Below are positions 1 through 10,200 of a stretch of DNA of 64,000 nucleotides, one piece after another (the first letter of the stretch is position 1; each line of letters starts with the position of its first letter). This DNA is from Wielerella bovis (lineage in GTDB: Bacteria > Pseudomonadota > Gammaproteobacteria > Burkholderiales > Neisseriaceae). The stretch spans positions 1,240,001 to 1,304,000 of the forward strand of contig NZ_CP092361.1 in assembly GCF_022354465.1 (NCBI RefSeq). Reading direction: 5' to 3'. Made by a program: the position numbers and the translations under genes. Below the pieces are notes generated by a model that searched no databases, was not told the DNA's origin, and worked only from the letters and a program-made list of their open reading frames with translations.

Positions 1-281
1 GTGTAACAATGCTTGGCGACACAGCGAAAAGAAAAAAGAAAGCGTGATTGTGCGTGTGCGACCGCTTGGCGCTCACCATATTTCTTTACGCGTGTGGGAC
101 GATGGTCCTGGTGTAGCAGAAAATATGCAAGCACATTTATTTGAACCTTTTAACACCAACCAATCAGAAGGTACGGGATTGGGTTTATACGTTGCCCGCG
201 AACTGGCGCATGCCAATAAAGGTGATTTGCGCTATATCCCTGAAGCCAAATCTTTTGAATTGATTTTACCGAGACACGATA

Positions 282-295
<14 letters not shown>
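1..295 (+). CDS. pilS: Sensor histidine kinase PilS, C-terminal fragment
   Basis: This is the end of a two-component sensor kinase cut by the window edge; the frame is open from base 2. Visible are the N-box (NNAWRHSE), the G1 box (DDGPGV), the F-box region (FEPF) and the G2 box (GTGLGLYVAREL), which form the ATP-binding domain that phosphorylates the conserved His lying outside the window. It overlaps the next response regulator gene by 14 bases, as in pilSR operons. PilS is a membrane kinase that controls pilin transcription through PilR and sigma-54. Naming it PilS and not NtrY/NtrB rests on the N-box wording and the partner gene; the sensor domain cannot be seen. Confidence 0.75.
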
Positions 296-2364
<2,069 letters not shown>

Positions 2365-2398
2365 ATGAAATTGAATAAAAGGCAGCCTGAAAACATTT

Positions 2399-2501
2399 TT
2401 CAGGCTGAAACCTTTGCAAAACCCCTAAATTTTGAATTTTAAGAAATTTATTTTTCAAAAAAGTTCAAAAAATAGGGTTTTGCAAAGGTTTCAGGCTGCC
2501 T
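2399..2501. repeat. Long hairpin repeat with GCAAAGGTTTC arms
   Basis: The left arm TTCAGGCTGAAACCTTTGC followed by AAAACCCCTA is mirrored by TAGGGTTTTGCAAAGG then TTTCAGGCTGCCT on the right. Each arm ends in a full or truncated DUS. The middle is AT-rich. It lies between convergent glnB and trmJ and could terminate both. A second member is at 39197-39354, and single arms occur elsewhere, for example near 44480 and 54165. Confidence 0.7.
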
Positions 2502-2513
2502 ATTTAAATATAA

Positions 2514-3320
2514 TCAATCTTGTGTTTTTGCAATCTTCTCCGATACTTTCCGAAAAAATCCACGCAAAATATCAACATCTTCCGTAGTCGTATCCGCACG
2601 ATTAAACAAAGCGTGTAAGCGGCGAACCATGCGTTCTTGATTACGGCGTTTGAAAAAATCCAGCTCTTCCATAGTTTGTTCCAAATGTCGCACCATGCCT
2701 GCTACTTGGTCGGTAGTGGCAAGATTGCGTTCGGGAATCAGATGCGACATATCGGCGTTCACTTGGCTGAACAATTCGTAACACACCACTTGCACCGCCT
2801 GCGCCAAATTTAGCGAAAAATAATTTGGATTGCCCGAAATCGTCATCAAGCGATTACATTGCTGCACTTCGTCAATGCTTAATCCAAAGGTTTCATTACC
2901 AAAAACCAATGCAACGGTTTGCCCATTTTGCGCAGCGGCAAGCAGACTAGGCGTGAGTTCGCGTGGTGTTTGCAATGGCGTGGTTAATTCGCGGCGACGG
3001 CTGGTTAATGCGCAGCTTAATACAGTGCCTGTGAGTGCTTCGGGCAAAGTGGCGACAATTTTAGCTTGTTCCAGCACATCTACCGCACCCGATGCCAAAA
3101 TGAAACTTTCTTCAGGTAGCCTGAAATCGGTAGCATGTTCTGCGATAAATTCGGGTGGTTCAGGTGTCATCGGCGTTGCCATGATATTAGGCGCAACCAA
3201 TACTAATTGACTCAATCCCATGGTTTTCATGGCACGTGCTGCTGCTCCAATATTGGCAGGATGACTGGTGCGGCTTAATACAATTCGGATATTTTGGAGA
3301 TAATCGGGTACAGCAGACAT
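2514..3320 (-). CDS. trmJ: tRNA (Cm32/Um32) 2'-O-methyltransferase TrmJ
   Basis: SPOUT-class methyltransferase that uses SAM to methylate the ribose of nucleotide 32 in tRNA anticodon loops. The N-terminal motif (RIVLSRTSHPANIGAAARAM, TMGL) fits SpoU motif 1. VALVFGNETFGLS fits motif 2, and FSLNLAQAVQVVCYEL fits motif 3, which forms the trefoil knot and SAM site. The C-terminal helical extension is as in TrmJ. I chose the ATG at 3320 because AGGAA lies about 6 bases upstream; an in-frame ATG at 3341 adds 7 residues without a ribosome-binding site. It stands alone between hairpin repeats. Confidence 0.9.
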   Translation of the reverse strand: MSAVPDYLQNIRIVLSRTSHPANIGAAARAMKTMGLSQLVLVAPNIMATPMTPEPPEFIAEHATDFRLPEESFILASGAVDVLEQAKIVATLPEALTGTVLSCALTSRRRELTTPLQTPRELTPSLLAAAQNGQTVALVFGNETFGLSIDEVQQCNRLMTISGNPNYFSLNLAQAVQVVCYELFSQVNADMSHLIPERNLATTDQVAGMVRHLEQTMEELDFFKRRNQERMVRRLHALFNRADTTTEDVDILRGFFRKVSEKIAKTQD

Positions 3321-3350
3321 GGGTATTCCTATGAAATTCATTAAAATTAT

Positions 3351-3389
3351 TTTTCAGGCTGCCTATTTAATCAAAAGGCAGCCTGAAAA
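3351..3389. terminator. Inverted DUS pair
   Basis: TTCAGGCTGCCT at 3353-3364 faces AGGCAGCCTGAA at 3376-3387 across an 11-base loop. It sits between the trmJ start and the amiC end, so a terminator role for amiC (minus strand) is possible but a MITE lies in between. Confidence 0.5.
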
Positions 3390-3491
3390 TATAGTTGTAG
3401 AAGTGAAAATGTAATACAAGGCGGTGAGCCGCAGACAGTACAAGTAGTACGGCAAGGCAACACAGTAGTACTTTTTCAATTCTACGACTAT
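3390..3491. repeat. Correia-like MITE, TATAGTYGTAGAA class
   Basis: About 100 bp starting TATAGTTGTAGAA and ending TTCTACGACTA, so the ends are inverted repeats. The interior has the shared core of the family: an AAGGCGG... block, a GTAC-containing centre (AGTACAAGTAGTAC) and GGCAACGC-type sequence. A second copy of the same terminal class is at 11822-11930. No coding capacity is seen. Confidence 0.7.
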
Positions 3492-3498
3492 TATTGAT

Positions 3499-4752
3499 TT
3501 AACGTTTGGTATGGCGTAAATATTGTTGTACTGCATCGGCAATGCCTATTGCCAATTTTCGGCGATGCGTTGCGGAATTTAACAATTTTTCTTCTTCTGG
3601 ATTGGATAAAAAACCCAGTTCTATCAATACCGAAGGAATATCTACTGAACGCAATACGACAAAATCGGCAGTTTCCACTGTGCTTTTACGCAATTTGGTG
3701 TATCGCCCCATTTGTTGCAAAATCAAATTGCCCAAGCGCGTACTATCTGCGGTGGTTTGTGCTTGCATCATGTCTGTCAAAATAGCGTCCACATCTTTGT
3801 TACCAACACTGGGAATGCCATCTACATAATCGGCATTATTTTCTGCCAAAGCAAGTTCTCGTGCGCGTTCACTATTGGAACGCCCCCACACAAATACATC
3901 TGCACCGCGCAATGTGCCATTATTGGACGCATTGGCGTGAATAGACAAAAATAAATCGGCATTTACACGACGAGAATGTTGGCGACGGTCGCGTAATTTA
4001 ACAAAACTATCACCACCGCGTGTCATGTGAACAATATAACCTTTGGCTTCTAGCTGACGTTTTAATTCCAATGAAGTCGCCAAAACAACGCTTTTTTCGG
4101 TTGTACCATTAGGCCCTGTCGTACCTGGGTCTTTGCCACCATGTCCTGCATCAATCACTATCACAGCACGGCGATTATTGCGTGCTTGTGTGTTCCGTCG
4201 TTGGCGTTGTTTATCGTTTATCAAATCCATCAATGGGTCATCATTATTTTTATTGGACTGGCGTGATTGAGTACGCGCATTATTTGATGCAGATTTGGCA
4301 GGTTGTGCTTTGGCTGGCGCTGCATTTGCGGCTAAGACATCGAGTTGCACGCGATGTTTCAGGCTGCCTGATGGTGCGCGTGTACTCATTTGTACTTTTA
4401 CAGCTTGTTTCAAATCAAACACAATACGCACAACTTTGGTATTTTTCCGACCAATACGCACCGATTTGAAAAACGCATCTGCACCAGAAATTTGGCTGGG
4501 CAAATTATTCAGCACCGCATTGATTTCCACGCCTTCTAAATCCACAACCAAACGCGTGGGATTGCTCATCATAAAATGCGTTACTTTAATATTTTTATCG
4601 GTTTCCAAAATTAACCGTGAGCGGTCTGCCAAGCGCACAATGCGACTGGATAATAGTTTGGGTGTATTGCCAGATGGTGCGGCAATGACAACGCCTGTTA
4701 AAGCAGTGCTGGCAGCAAGTGTTAATAAATGACGGCGAGTTAATTTTGCCAT
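3499..4752 (-). CDS. amiC: N-acetylmuramoyl-L-alanine amidase AmiC, Tat-exported
   Basis: Periplasmic zinc amidase that removes stem peptides from peptidoglycan during daughter-cell separation. A twin-arginine signal (TRRHLLTLAAS) starts the protein, as in E. coli AmiC. An AMIN septal-targeting domain follows (about residues 30-140), then a Q/N/R-rich linker, then Amidase_3 (about 195-415) with zinc-ligand motifs VIVIDAGHGGKDPG and LSIHANAS and the catalytic-Glu motif PSVLIELGFLSN. The 417 aa length is normal. The gene overlaps the end of upstream tsaE by 13 bases, so the two are co-transcribed and probably coupled, an arrangement common in this family. Confidence 0.93.
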   Translation of the reverse strand: MAKLTRRHLLTLAASTALTGVVIAAPSGNTPKLLSSRIVRLADRSRLILETDKNIKVTHFMMSNPTRLVVDLEGVEINAVLNNLPSQISGADAFFKSVRIGRKNTKVVRIVFDLKQAVKVQMSTRAPSGSLKHRVQLDVLAANAAPAKAQPAKSASNNARTQSRQSNKNNDDPLMDLINDKQRQRRNTQARNNRRAVIVIDAGHGGKDPGTTGPNGTTEKSVVLATSLELKRQLEAKGYIVHMTRGGDSFVKLRDRRQHSRRVNADLFLSIHANASNNGTLRGADVFVWGRSNSERARELALAENNADYVDGIPSVGNKDVDAILTDMMQAQTTADSTRLGNLILQQMGRYTKLRKSTVETADFVVLRSVDIPSVLIELGFLSNPEEEKLLNSATHRRKLAIGIADAVQQYLRHTKR

Positions 4753-5195
4753 TGTTCAAGTTCCTTTTCTGCGGCGGCGTGGCAAGCGTGAATGGTGCAA
4801 CGGCGACCTTCTGCTTCTTGGGTTAATTCAATGATAAAGTCGGCTGGTGGCACATAATCACCCCCTTGTTGCGCCCATTCTATTAAGCATAAACTATTGG
4901 AAATTAAATCGTCCAAGCCAGCATCTTCCCATTCTTCTGGCGTTGAAAAACGATATAAATCAAAATGATGAACGGTTATTTCAGGCAGCGTATAACTTTC
5001 TACAATCGCATAAGTTGGACTTTTTACCGTACCTGTATGCCCCAAGCCACGCAATAAACCGCGTGTGAATGTGGTTTTTCCTGCGCCCAAATTGCCTTGT
5101 AAATAAATAATAGTTGGCGCGCGAAAATATTTTGCCCACGATGAGCCTAAATCAAGTGTGGCAGCCTCGTTTGGCATAAATTGGGTTAATTGCAT
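4740..5195 (-). CDS. tsaE: tRNA t6A biosynthesis ATPase TsaE
   Basis: P-loop ATPase that works with TsaB and TsaD to install threonylcarbamoyl-adenosine at position 37 of ANN-decoding tRNAs. The Walker A is GNLGAGKTTFTRGLLRGLG. SPTYAIVESY and the FDLYR/EEWEDAGLDD segment are family hallmarks, as is the LIEWAQQGGDY motif. At 151 aa it is the usual size. It begins a two-gene unit with amiC, which starts inside its last codons. No tsaB or tsaD is seen in the window. Confidence 0.93.
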   Translation of the reverse strand: MQLTQFMPNEAATLDLGSSWAKYFRAPTIIYLQGNLGAGKTTFTRGLLRGLGHTGTVKSPTYAIVESYTLPEITVHHFDLYRFSTPEEWEDAGLDDLISNSLCLIEWAQQGGDYVPPADFIIELTQEAEGRRCTIHACHAAAEKELEQWQN

Positions 5196-5263
5196 GAATT
5201 CGTATCAAAAAATATAAAATTGCTTATTATAAAGTGCGAAATGCGTGTAAACAAGATTTTATC

Positions 5264-5323
5264 GTTAATCCACTATACATAAGGGAGCTGGCAACGCTGT
5301 ACTGGTTTAGTGAATTTACTATA
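5264..5323. repeat. Truncated Correia-like MITE
   Basis: An outer end (GTTAATCCACTATA, 5264-5277) is joined directly to the inner right half of an element (CATAAGGGAGCTGGCAACGC, then CTGTACTGG) ending in TTTACTATA. About half of the normal ~105 bp is missing. It lies upstream of tsaE, where a Correia-type promoter could matter, but I see no clear promoter. Confidence 0.6.
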
Positions 5324-5328
5324 TCAAT

Positions 5329-5367
5329 AGGCAGCCTGAAAACAAGAAAATAGTTTTCAGGCTGCCT
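5329..5367. terminator. Inverted DUS pair after the nitroreductase gene
   Basis: AGGCAGCCTGAA at 5329-5340 and TTCAGGCTGCCT at 5356-5367 form a 12-bp stem. Read on the minus strand it follows the stop of the nitroreductase gene by about 24 bases. Confidence 0.6.
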
Positions 5368-5390
5368 TTATACAATGTTTATGATGTGAT

Positions 5391-6128
5391 TTAGCGTTTC
5401 GCAAAACCTTGTTTTTGCAAAAAGGGTAATAAATCAGGGCGCACAGGTCGTGCAAAATTGGTACGAATTTGCTGCACCCAATCCAAATCCAATTGACTGC
5501 GTTCACGATAATATTGGCGTACCACTTCATTATATGCTTGCAAATCATCGGTAGAGGCAGCCTGAAACACGTTTCCCGATAACAAAATATTTTGTGGTAA
5601 ACGTGGACGTGGCGCAGGGTCTTGTTTTGGATAACCCAAACACATCGCTACAATCGGTACAACGCCTTGCGGTAATTGCAAAATTTGTGCGATTTCGGGC
5701 AGATTATTGCGGATACTGCCAATAAATACACCGCCCAAGCCGATAGATTCCGCCGCCAGCAACACATTTTGCGCAAAAATCCCCACATCCACCGCGCCCA
5801 CCAGCAATACTTCCGTCCAATCTAATTGGACTTCGGGAACCAGTTGCGCGTGGCGTGTCATGTCAGCACAAAACACCAAAAATTCGGCACATCGTTCCAC
5901 ATAAGCATGACCCTCCTTTTCGCCTGCACAAATGGGACGGATTTGGGCGCGTTTCGCCAAATCGCTGACACGAATCACGCTGACATTTTGCAAAAAACTG
6001 GACGTGGACGCAGCTTGTCCTGCGGCAATCAGCATCTGCAAAGTTTCAGGGGCAATCGCTTCATCGGTAAATTGGCGAATGGAGCGATGTTGGAAAATGG
6101 TGTTGAGTGTGGGTGTGCTGTTTTGCAT
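5391..6128 (-). CDS. nfsA: NfsA-like oxygen-insensitive NADPH nitroreductase
   Basis: FMN-dependent reductase of the nitroreductase superfamily, expected to reduce quinones or nitro compounds with NADPH in the cytoplasm. The start has the FMN-binding HRSIRQFTDEAI motif. The middle has GAVDVGIFAQNVLLAAESIGLGG, a family segment, followed by GSIRNN and the MCLGYP turn near the active site. At 245 aa it matches NfsA. The ATG at 6128 has AAGGAAA before it. The next gene upstream (the S4 protein) ends 20 bases away, so the two may be one transcript. The natural substrate is unknown. Confidence 0.8.
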   Translation of the reverse strand: MQNSTPTLNTIFQHRSIRQFTDEAIAPETLQMLIAAGQAASTSSFLQNVSVIRVSDLAKRAQIRPICAGEKEGHAYVERCAEFLVFCADMTRHAQLVPEVQLDWTEVLLVGAVDVGIFAQNVLLAAESIGLGGVFIGSIRNNLPEIAQILQLPQGVVPIVAMCLGYPKQDPAPRPRLPQNILLSGNVFQAASTDDLQAYNEVVRQYYRERSQLDLDWVQQIRTNFARPVRPDLLPFLQKQGFAKR

Positions 6129-6147
6129 GATTTTTCCTTATATATTT

Positions 6148-6384
6148 TCAGGCTGCCTCTGGGTCGCTGCCGCTTTGTACTTCTAAAATATGGCCATTGA
6201 ATTCAATCACATCGCCGCCACGAATTTTCGCAGTTTTGCGCGTTTCGGCTGCACCATTACGCAAAACTTGTCCTGCCGCAATCAGCATTTTGGCTTGTCC
6301 GCCACTTTCGGCTAGTCCTGCTAATTTGAGCAAATCGCATAAGGCGATGTATTCTTGGTCTTCTAAATAAACGCTTGCTTGCAT
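6148..6384 (-). CDS. Small S4-domain RNA-binding protein (YbcJ-like)
   Basis: A 78 aa protein made almost wholly of one S4 RNA-binding fold. It shows LCDLLKLAGLAESGGQAK, then IAAGQVLRNGAAETRKT, KIRGGDVIEF and a final strand, the order seen in E. coli YbcJ. Such proteins bind structured RNA, but the target is not settled. It lies directly upstream of the nitroreductase gene with a 19-base gap. The upstream side has paired DUS at 6410-6424 and 6431-6442, which separate it from the next gene. Confidence 0.85.
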   Translation of the reverse strand: MQASVYLEDQEYIALCDLLKLAGLAESGGQAKMLIAAGQVLRNGAAETRKTAKIRGGDVIEFNGHILEVQSGSDPEAA

Positions 6385-6445
6385 GGTTTTTCCTTGTTTA
6401 TATGATTTTTTCAGGCTGCCTGAAATGATTAGGCAGCCTGAAAAA

Positions 6446-7339
6446 TTAATTTTGGGTGGGATATTTAATTAAACGAGATACATCAATTTGTTTCATTAAT
6501 GCACCAATTTGTATCAAACGGCGTGCGCTTTTTTCGTACCACATTTTTTGAATGTCTTCGGGTAAATCCTGCACCAAAGTTCCCGTTGGTGTCCATATTT
6601 GTTGCTTATCATCTATGATTTGTATGCCCTTTTCATTATATTTACTGAGAATTTTGCCATTATTGTGGTACACAATCACTTCAAAACGTGAGCCATCACC
6701 AACATACGCTGTATATTGTCCTATTTTGCGTTCTTGTGAATCAAAAAATTCACCCACGGCTTGTCCCATAACGCGCACATTGCCTTTTGCATGGCTTAAT
6801 AAACGACCATTGGGGCGATAAAATTTTGCACCAATCGCATCATCATTATCATTGAGTTGCCAAATGGCGGTCATAACCATTTGTCCATTATCATAAACAC
6901 TAGCTACTGCCCGTCGATGATTTCGGTGTGAAAAAATGAATACTTCACCATTAGGCTGGTAAGTTACATGAAAGGGATTGAGCGGATGTTTCCCAAAATC
7001 CAATAAATCTTTTGCCTGCAAAACAAATTTATCGGTTTGCTTGGTTTGTGTATCGCTGTAAAAATCCTGCACCAAAACGTTGCCATCTGCCAGCGTGCCG
7101 ACATGAACCCGATAATAACCGCGTTTTTCAGGCTGCTCCACGCGCTTTCCATCTTTATCAAAATACGCCACAATTTTGTCCACGCGTTCCACCAATTTTG
7201 GCGACTCGTCCACATAATTGTGCTGATACTGCGCCAAAGCTGCTTGTGCAGTTGGTGGCATATCGGGTGCAGTTTCATACGGTTTTGCGTAGGCAAATGA
7301 AGTGGCGCATAATAAAGCTAAAATCCATGGTTTCATCAT
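6446..7339 (-). CDS. Exported hypothetical protein with YwqK/MORN-like repeats
   Basis: A 297 aa protein with a clear signal peptide (PWILALLCATSFAYA before KPYE), so it is probably periplasmic. The body holds repeated short beta motifs of the type FYRPNGRLLSHAK, VYHNNGKILSKYNEKG, VTYQPNGEVFIFSH and VYDNGQMVMTAIW, resembling YwqK or MORN-like toxin-antitoxin-associated repeats. I do not recognise a function. ATG codons at 7339 and 7336 both follow AAAGGAT. It stands alone, flanked by DUS sites. Some YwqK proteins are called antitoxins by annotation pipelines; nothing here supports that role. Confidence 0.72.
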   Translation of the reverse strand: MMKPWILALLCATSFAYAKPYETAPDMPPTAQAALAQYQHNYVDESPKLVERVDKIVAYFDKDGKRVEQPEKRGYYRVHVGTLADGNVLVQDFYSDTQTKQTDKFVLQAKDLLDFGKHPLNPFHVTYQPNGEVFIFSHRNHRRAVASVYDNGQMVMTAIWQLNDNDDAIGAKFYRPNGRLLSHAKGNVRVMGQAVGEFFDSQERKIGQYTAYVGDGSRFEVIVYHNNGKILSKYNEKGIQIIDDKQQIWTPTGTLVQDLPEDIQKMWYEKSARRLIQIGALMKQIDVSRLIKYPTQN

Positions 7340-7459
7340 CGTATCCTTTCAATAAAAATGTATTTTCAGGCTGCTTTTTTGATAATAGGCAGCCTGAAAA
7401 ACCATTCCATCACCTTTCAGGCTGCCTGAGTAGATTTTGCAAAGATTTCAGCCTGAAAA

Positions 7460-8110
7460 TCACAATGCTCTATCAAAATATAAATCTACACCGCTATTTT
7501 CCGCCATATGCATCACATAATCCATCACATTTTGCGGATAAACTACGCCGCGTACAATGCTTAAATTGCGTAATAATGGGAAAATCAAAATATCTTCCAT
7601 GCTGATATTTTCACCATTCAGGCAGCCTGAATCGCGGATTAAATCGTTTAATTGCTGCAATTCTTCATTGGCTTGCTGCAAATATTGCGCGGTCTTGTTG
7701 AGATTTTTATCAAAGCTGCCCAAAGTTTTTTCTTTTTTGTGCTGGAAATACGCAATCGCTTCGGGCGTGGCAAATTCGGGCAAACCGATTTTGATGCAAC
7801 GTGGCTGAATCAAATGGTTGCCGTATTCACTAAAACGGTCAAACCATGCTTGCACTTCGGGGCGAATGGTTTCGTTCAAACGTGCGCTGCCTGCGTATTC
7901 GTCAATATAACGCACAATATCCAAACTTTCGCCCATATATGTGCCATCTGCTTTTTGCAAAATGGGGACTTGTTTGGCACCAATTAAGCTGATGGGTGTG
8001 GTTTCGTCATCATTTTGTAAGATTTCTGTTGCAAATGCTAGCTTGTGTAACCCCAAAATCATGCGTGCGCGAATACAAAAAGGACAATGGTCGTAAATAT
8101 ATAATTTCAT
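7460..8110 (-). CDS. grxB: Glutaredoxin 2
   Basis: GST-fold glutaredoxin that reduces disulfides or glutathionylated proteins using glutathione. The active site is CPFC near the N terminus (LYIYDHCPFCIRARMILGL). A KQVPIL cis-Pro segment and GESLDIVRYID fit the thioredoxin-like half (about residues 1-75). The all-helical GST-like C-terminal half follows. The 216 aa length is that of E. coli GrxB. An internal FSEYGNHLIQPRCIKIGLPEF segment is typical of this class. A coding-strand DUS lies inside the gene where the protein reads DSGCLNG. It is a single gene between DUS pairs. Confidence 0.93.
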   Translation of the reverse strand: MKLYIYDHCPFCIRARMILGLHKLAFATEILQNDDETTPISLIGAKQVPILQKADGTYMGESLDIVRYIDEYAGSARLNETIRPEVQAWFDRFSEYGNHLIQPRCIKIGLPEFATPEAIAYFQHKKEKTLGSFDKNLNKTAQYLQQANEELQQLNDLIRDSGCLNGENISMEDILIFPLLRNLSIVRGVVYPQNVMDYVMHMAENSGVDLYFDRAL

Positions 8111-8184
8111 ATCAATTTTTCTTTCTAAAAAATGTTTTCAGGCTGCCTATTTGTCATAAATGGCAGCCTGAAAATTACGAGGGA

Positions 8185-10071
8185 TTAATAACGTGCTGGC
8201 ACAACACCCATGCGTTGTTTCAGCGAGGGCTGACCACCCAACAAACTGCTGTAATAAACCGTATTGGTCATCACTTTTTTCACATAATCGCGTGTTTCGT
8301 TGAATGGAATGGTTTCAGCATAAATCGCACCTTCCATATTGCCACCTTGCCATCTGCGCGCACGCCCTGGACCTGCGTTGTAGCCTGCGGTTGCCAAGAT
8401 TTCGTTGTTTTGCAAATTGCGTCTTGCATCAGCCATATACCATGTACCCATGCGGATATTGCCGTCCATGGTATATAAATCGCTGCTGTTCATGCCGATT
8501 TTACGCGCAATTTCACGCGCCGTAGCTGGCATAACCTGCATCAAACCTTGCGCCCCTGCGCTAGATTGTGCGCCCATCACAAAACGGCTTTCTTGGCGAA
8601 TCAAACCATAAACCCATGCTGGGTCAACGCCATGCTGTTGTGCGTAGCTGACAACCAAATCACGATATGGCATCAAATAACGCAAATTGAAATTCAACGC
8701 ATGGTCTGTTCTGTCCGCGCTATAAATTGCCATATCATAGAATTGATGATTATGTGCCAGTTGTGCCGCAGTCAGTAAGGTGGTTTCATTCATGCCGCGC
8801 ACCGCATAACGCCATTCATTTTGTGCTTGACGGCGCATACGGCTGTTACCACTTTGTTGCGCATGGGTAAACAAAGTCAGCGCACGATTGATTGCGCCAT
8901 CACGACTCAACTGCTGCACATTGGCTTGTGTTGCATCACCAACATTATTGCGTGTATTAATGCGTTGTCCCAACTCTTCAGTTGATAAAACTGCATAGAA
9001 ATTACGTCCACTTTGTGCTGCTTTTTGATACAGGCTACGCGCTTGTCCATTATTACCCAATGCTGCCAAGCTGCGTGCGCGCCAATATAACCAAGTTGGG
9101 TCATTTTGCAATTTGGCTGGCATACTGGCGATAATATTGTCCAACGCTTGCCAATTTTGTGAACGCAATGCGGAACGTGCATACCATTCAAATTGTTCCG
9201 TATTCAGTTGCTTGCGGTCTGCTAAATGATAATACGACAAAGCAGTACTAAAATTTTGATTTTTCGCATGCGCTAACCCTAAAACACCCCATGCATAACC
9301 CACTTGTTCACTATTCAGTCTGCCTGCCATTGCTTGCAAACGCGCTGCCGCTGCATCGGGCGATTTTTGTGCATCTTGGCTAATCACGCTGCGCAACATA
9401 TTTTCTTGCGTACCATAACCCGAACCACTGTTTAATGGACTACCCAAAGCTGCTGCTAAATTTGCTGCATCAGTAGATTGTCCGCTACTCAACAAACCAC
9501 GCACACGTCGCCATGCACGGCTTGGATTCAGGCTGCTGGCACGCGCTTGTAATAAAGTATTACAACCAGTAGGTAATTTTCCAGTTTCTTCCAACAAGTC
9601 ATTTACAAATTGAGCATTGTTTTCCACGCCAAGCAAATGCGCATAGCAGCGAGTTTCTTGATGACGACCGTCAGGATGTACACGCGCATATTCTTGCGCA
9701 AATAAGCCTGATTGACCGCGTCGTCCCAAACTTTTCAGCCATTCATTGCGGACACTTTCGCCCATTGCGCTGTCTGATTGTGTTGCCAAAAATTGCATTG
9801 CTGCATTGTCATCGCCATTTTTAACCGCAGCCAATGTACTATCCAAACGCTGATAATCATAAATGATTTGGTTTGCCGCTTGCATTGGACGTTGAGGTGC
9901 AGAAAATACCCCTACTGAATGATTCATAGCAGGCATGGTTGGCGTGCCTGTTTGAGTGGAAATTGTTTGAAGTGTTGCGTTATTGGTAGACTGTTGTGTA
10001 GAAGAACAAGCCGCTAGAACTGCCAATGCAATGCCGCTGATGCCGTTGGCTGCCAATTTGATAACTGTCAT
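8185..10071 (-). CDS. Lytic murein transglycosylase, lipoprotein (Slt70 type)
   Basis: Soluble-type lytic transglycosylase anchored as a lipoprotein; it cleaves the MurNAc-GlcNAc bond of peptidoglycan and leaves 1,6-anhydroMurNAc. The N terminus ends in the lipobox LAVLAAC. A long helical, TPR-like superhelix fills about residues 60-440. The C-terminal SLT domain has the catalytic Glu in YGLIRQESRF, then AGAQGLMQVMPATA and TAGYNAGPGR. An upstream in-frame ATG at 10083 would add MEFC; I prefer 10071 because the acidic residue spoils the signal peptide and GGA lies upstream, but this is not certain. It resembles neisserial LtgA. Confidence 0.88.
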   Translation of the reverse strand: MTVIKLAANGISGIALAVLAACSSTQQSTNNATLQTISTQTGTPTMPAMNHSVGVFSAPQRPMQAANQIIYDYQRLDSTLAAVKNGDDNAAMQFLATQSDSAMGESVRNEWLKSLGRRGQSGLFAQEYARVHPDGRHQETRCYAHLLGVENNAQFVNDLLEETGKLPTGCNTLLQARASSLNPSRAWRRVRGLLSSGQSTDAANLAAALGSPLNSGSGYGTQENMLRSVISQDAQKSPDAAAARLQAMAGRLNSEQVGYAWGVLGLAHAKNQNFSTALSYYHLADRKQLNTEQFEWYARSALRSQNWQALDNIIASMPAKLQNDPTWLYWRARSLAALGNNGQARSLYQKAAQSGRNFYAVLSTEELGQRINTRNNVGDATQANVQQLSRDGAINRALTLFTHAQQSGNSRMRRQAQNEWRYAVRGMNETTLLTAAQLAHNHQFYDMAIYSADRTDHALNFNLRYLMPYRDLVVSYAQQHGVDPAWVYGLIRQESRFVMGAQSSAGAQGLMQVMPATAREIARKIGMNSSDLYTMDGNIRMGTWYMADARRNLQNNEILATAGYNAGPGRARRWQGGNMEGAIYAETIPFNETRDYVKKVMTNTVYYSSLLGGQPSLKQRMGVVPARY

Positions 10072-10142
10072 GCAAAATTCCATTATTGTGTTGAAAATTA
10101 AAAAAATTTAAAAGGCGGCATCATATCACTTTTTTATTAATA

Positions 10143-10175
10143 AGGCAGCCTGAAAACATAATTTTCAGGCTGCCT
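10143..10175. terminator. Inverted DUS pair
   Basis: AGGCAGCCTGAA at 10143-10154 faces TTCAGGCTGCCT at 10164-10175 with a 9-base loop. On the minus strand it follows the second nitroreductase gene by about 25 bases and is its likely terminator. Confidence 0.65.
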
Positions 10176-10200
10176 ATGAATTATTTACGCAGAAATAACC

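Noticed and set aside
7012..7605. 197-codon plus-strand frame opposite the YwqK-like gene and grxB
   Set aside because: It spans two convincing minus-strand genes and the DUS pairs between them, and its sequence has no recognisable domain.
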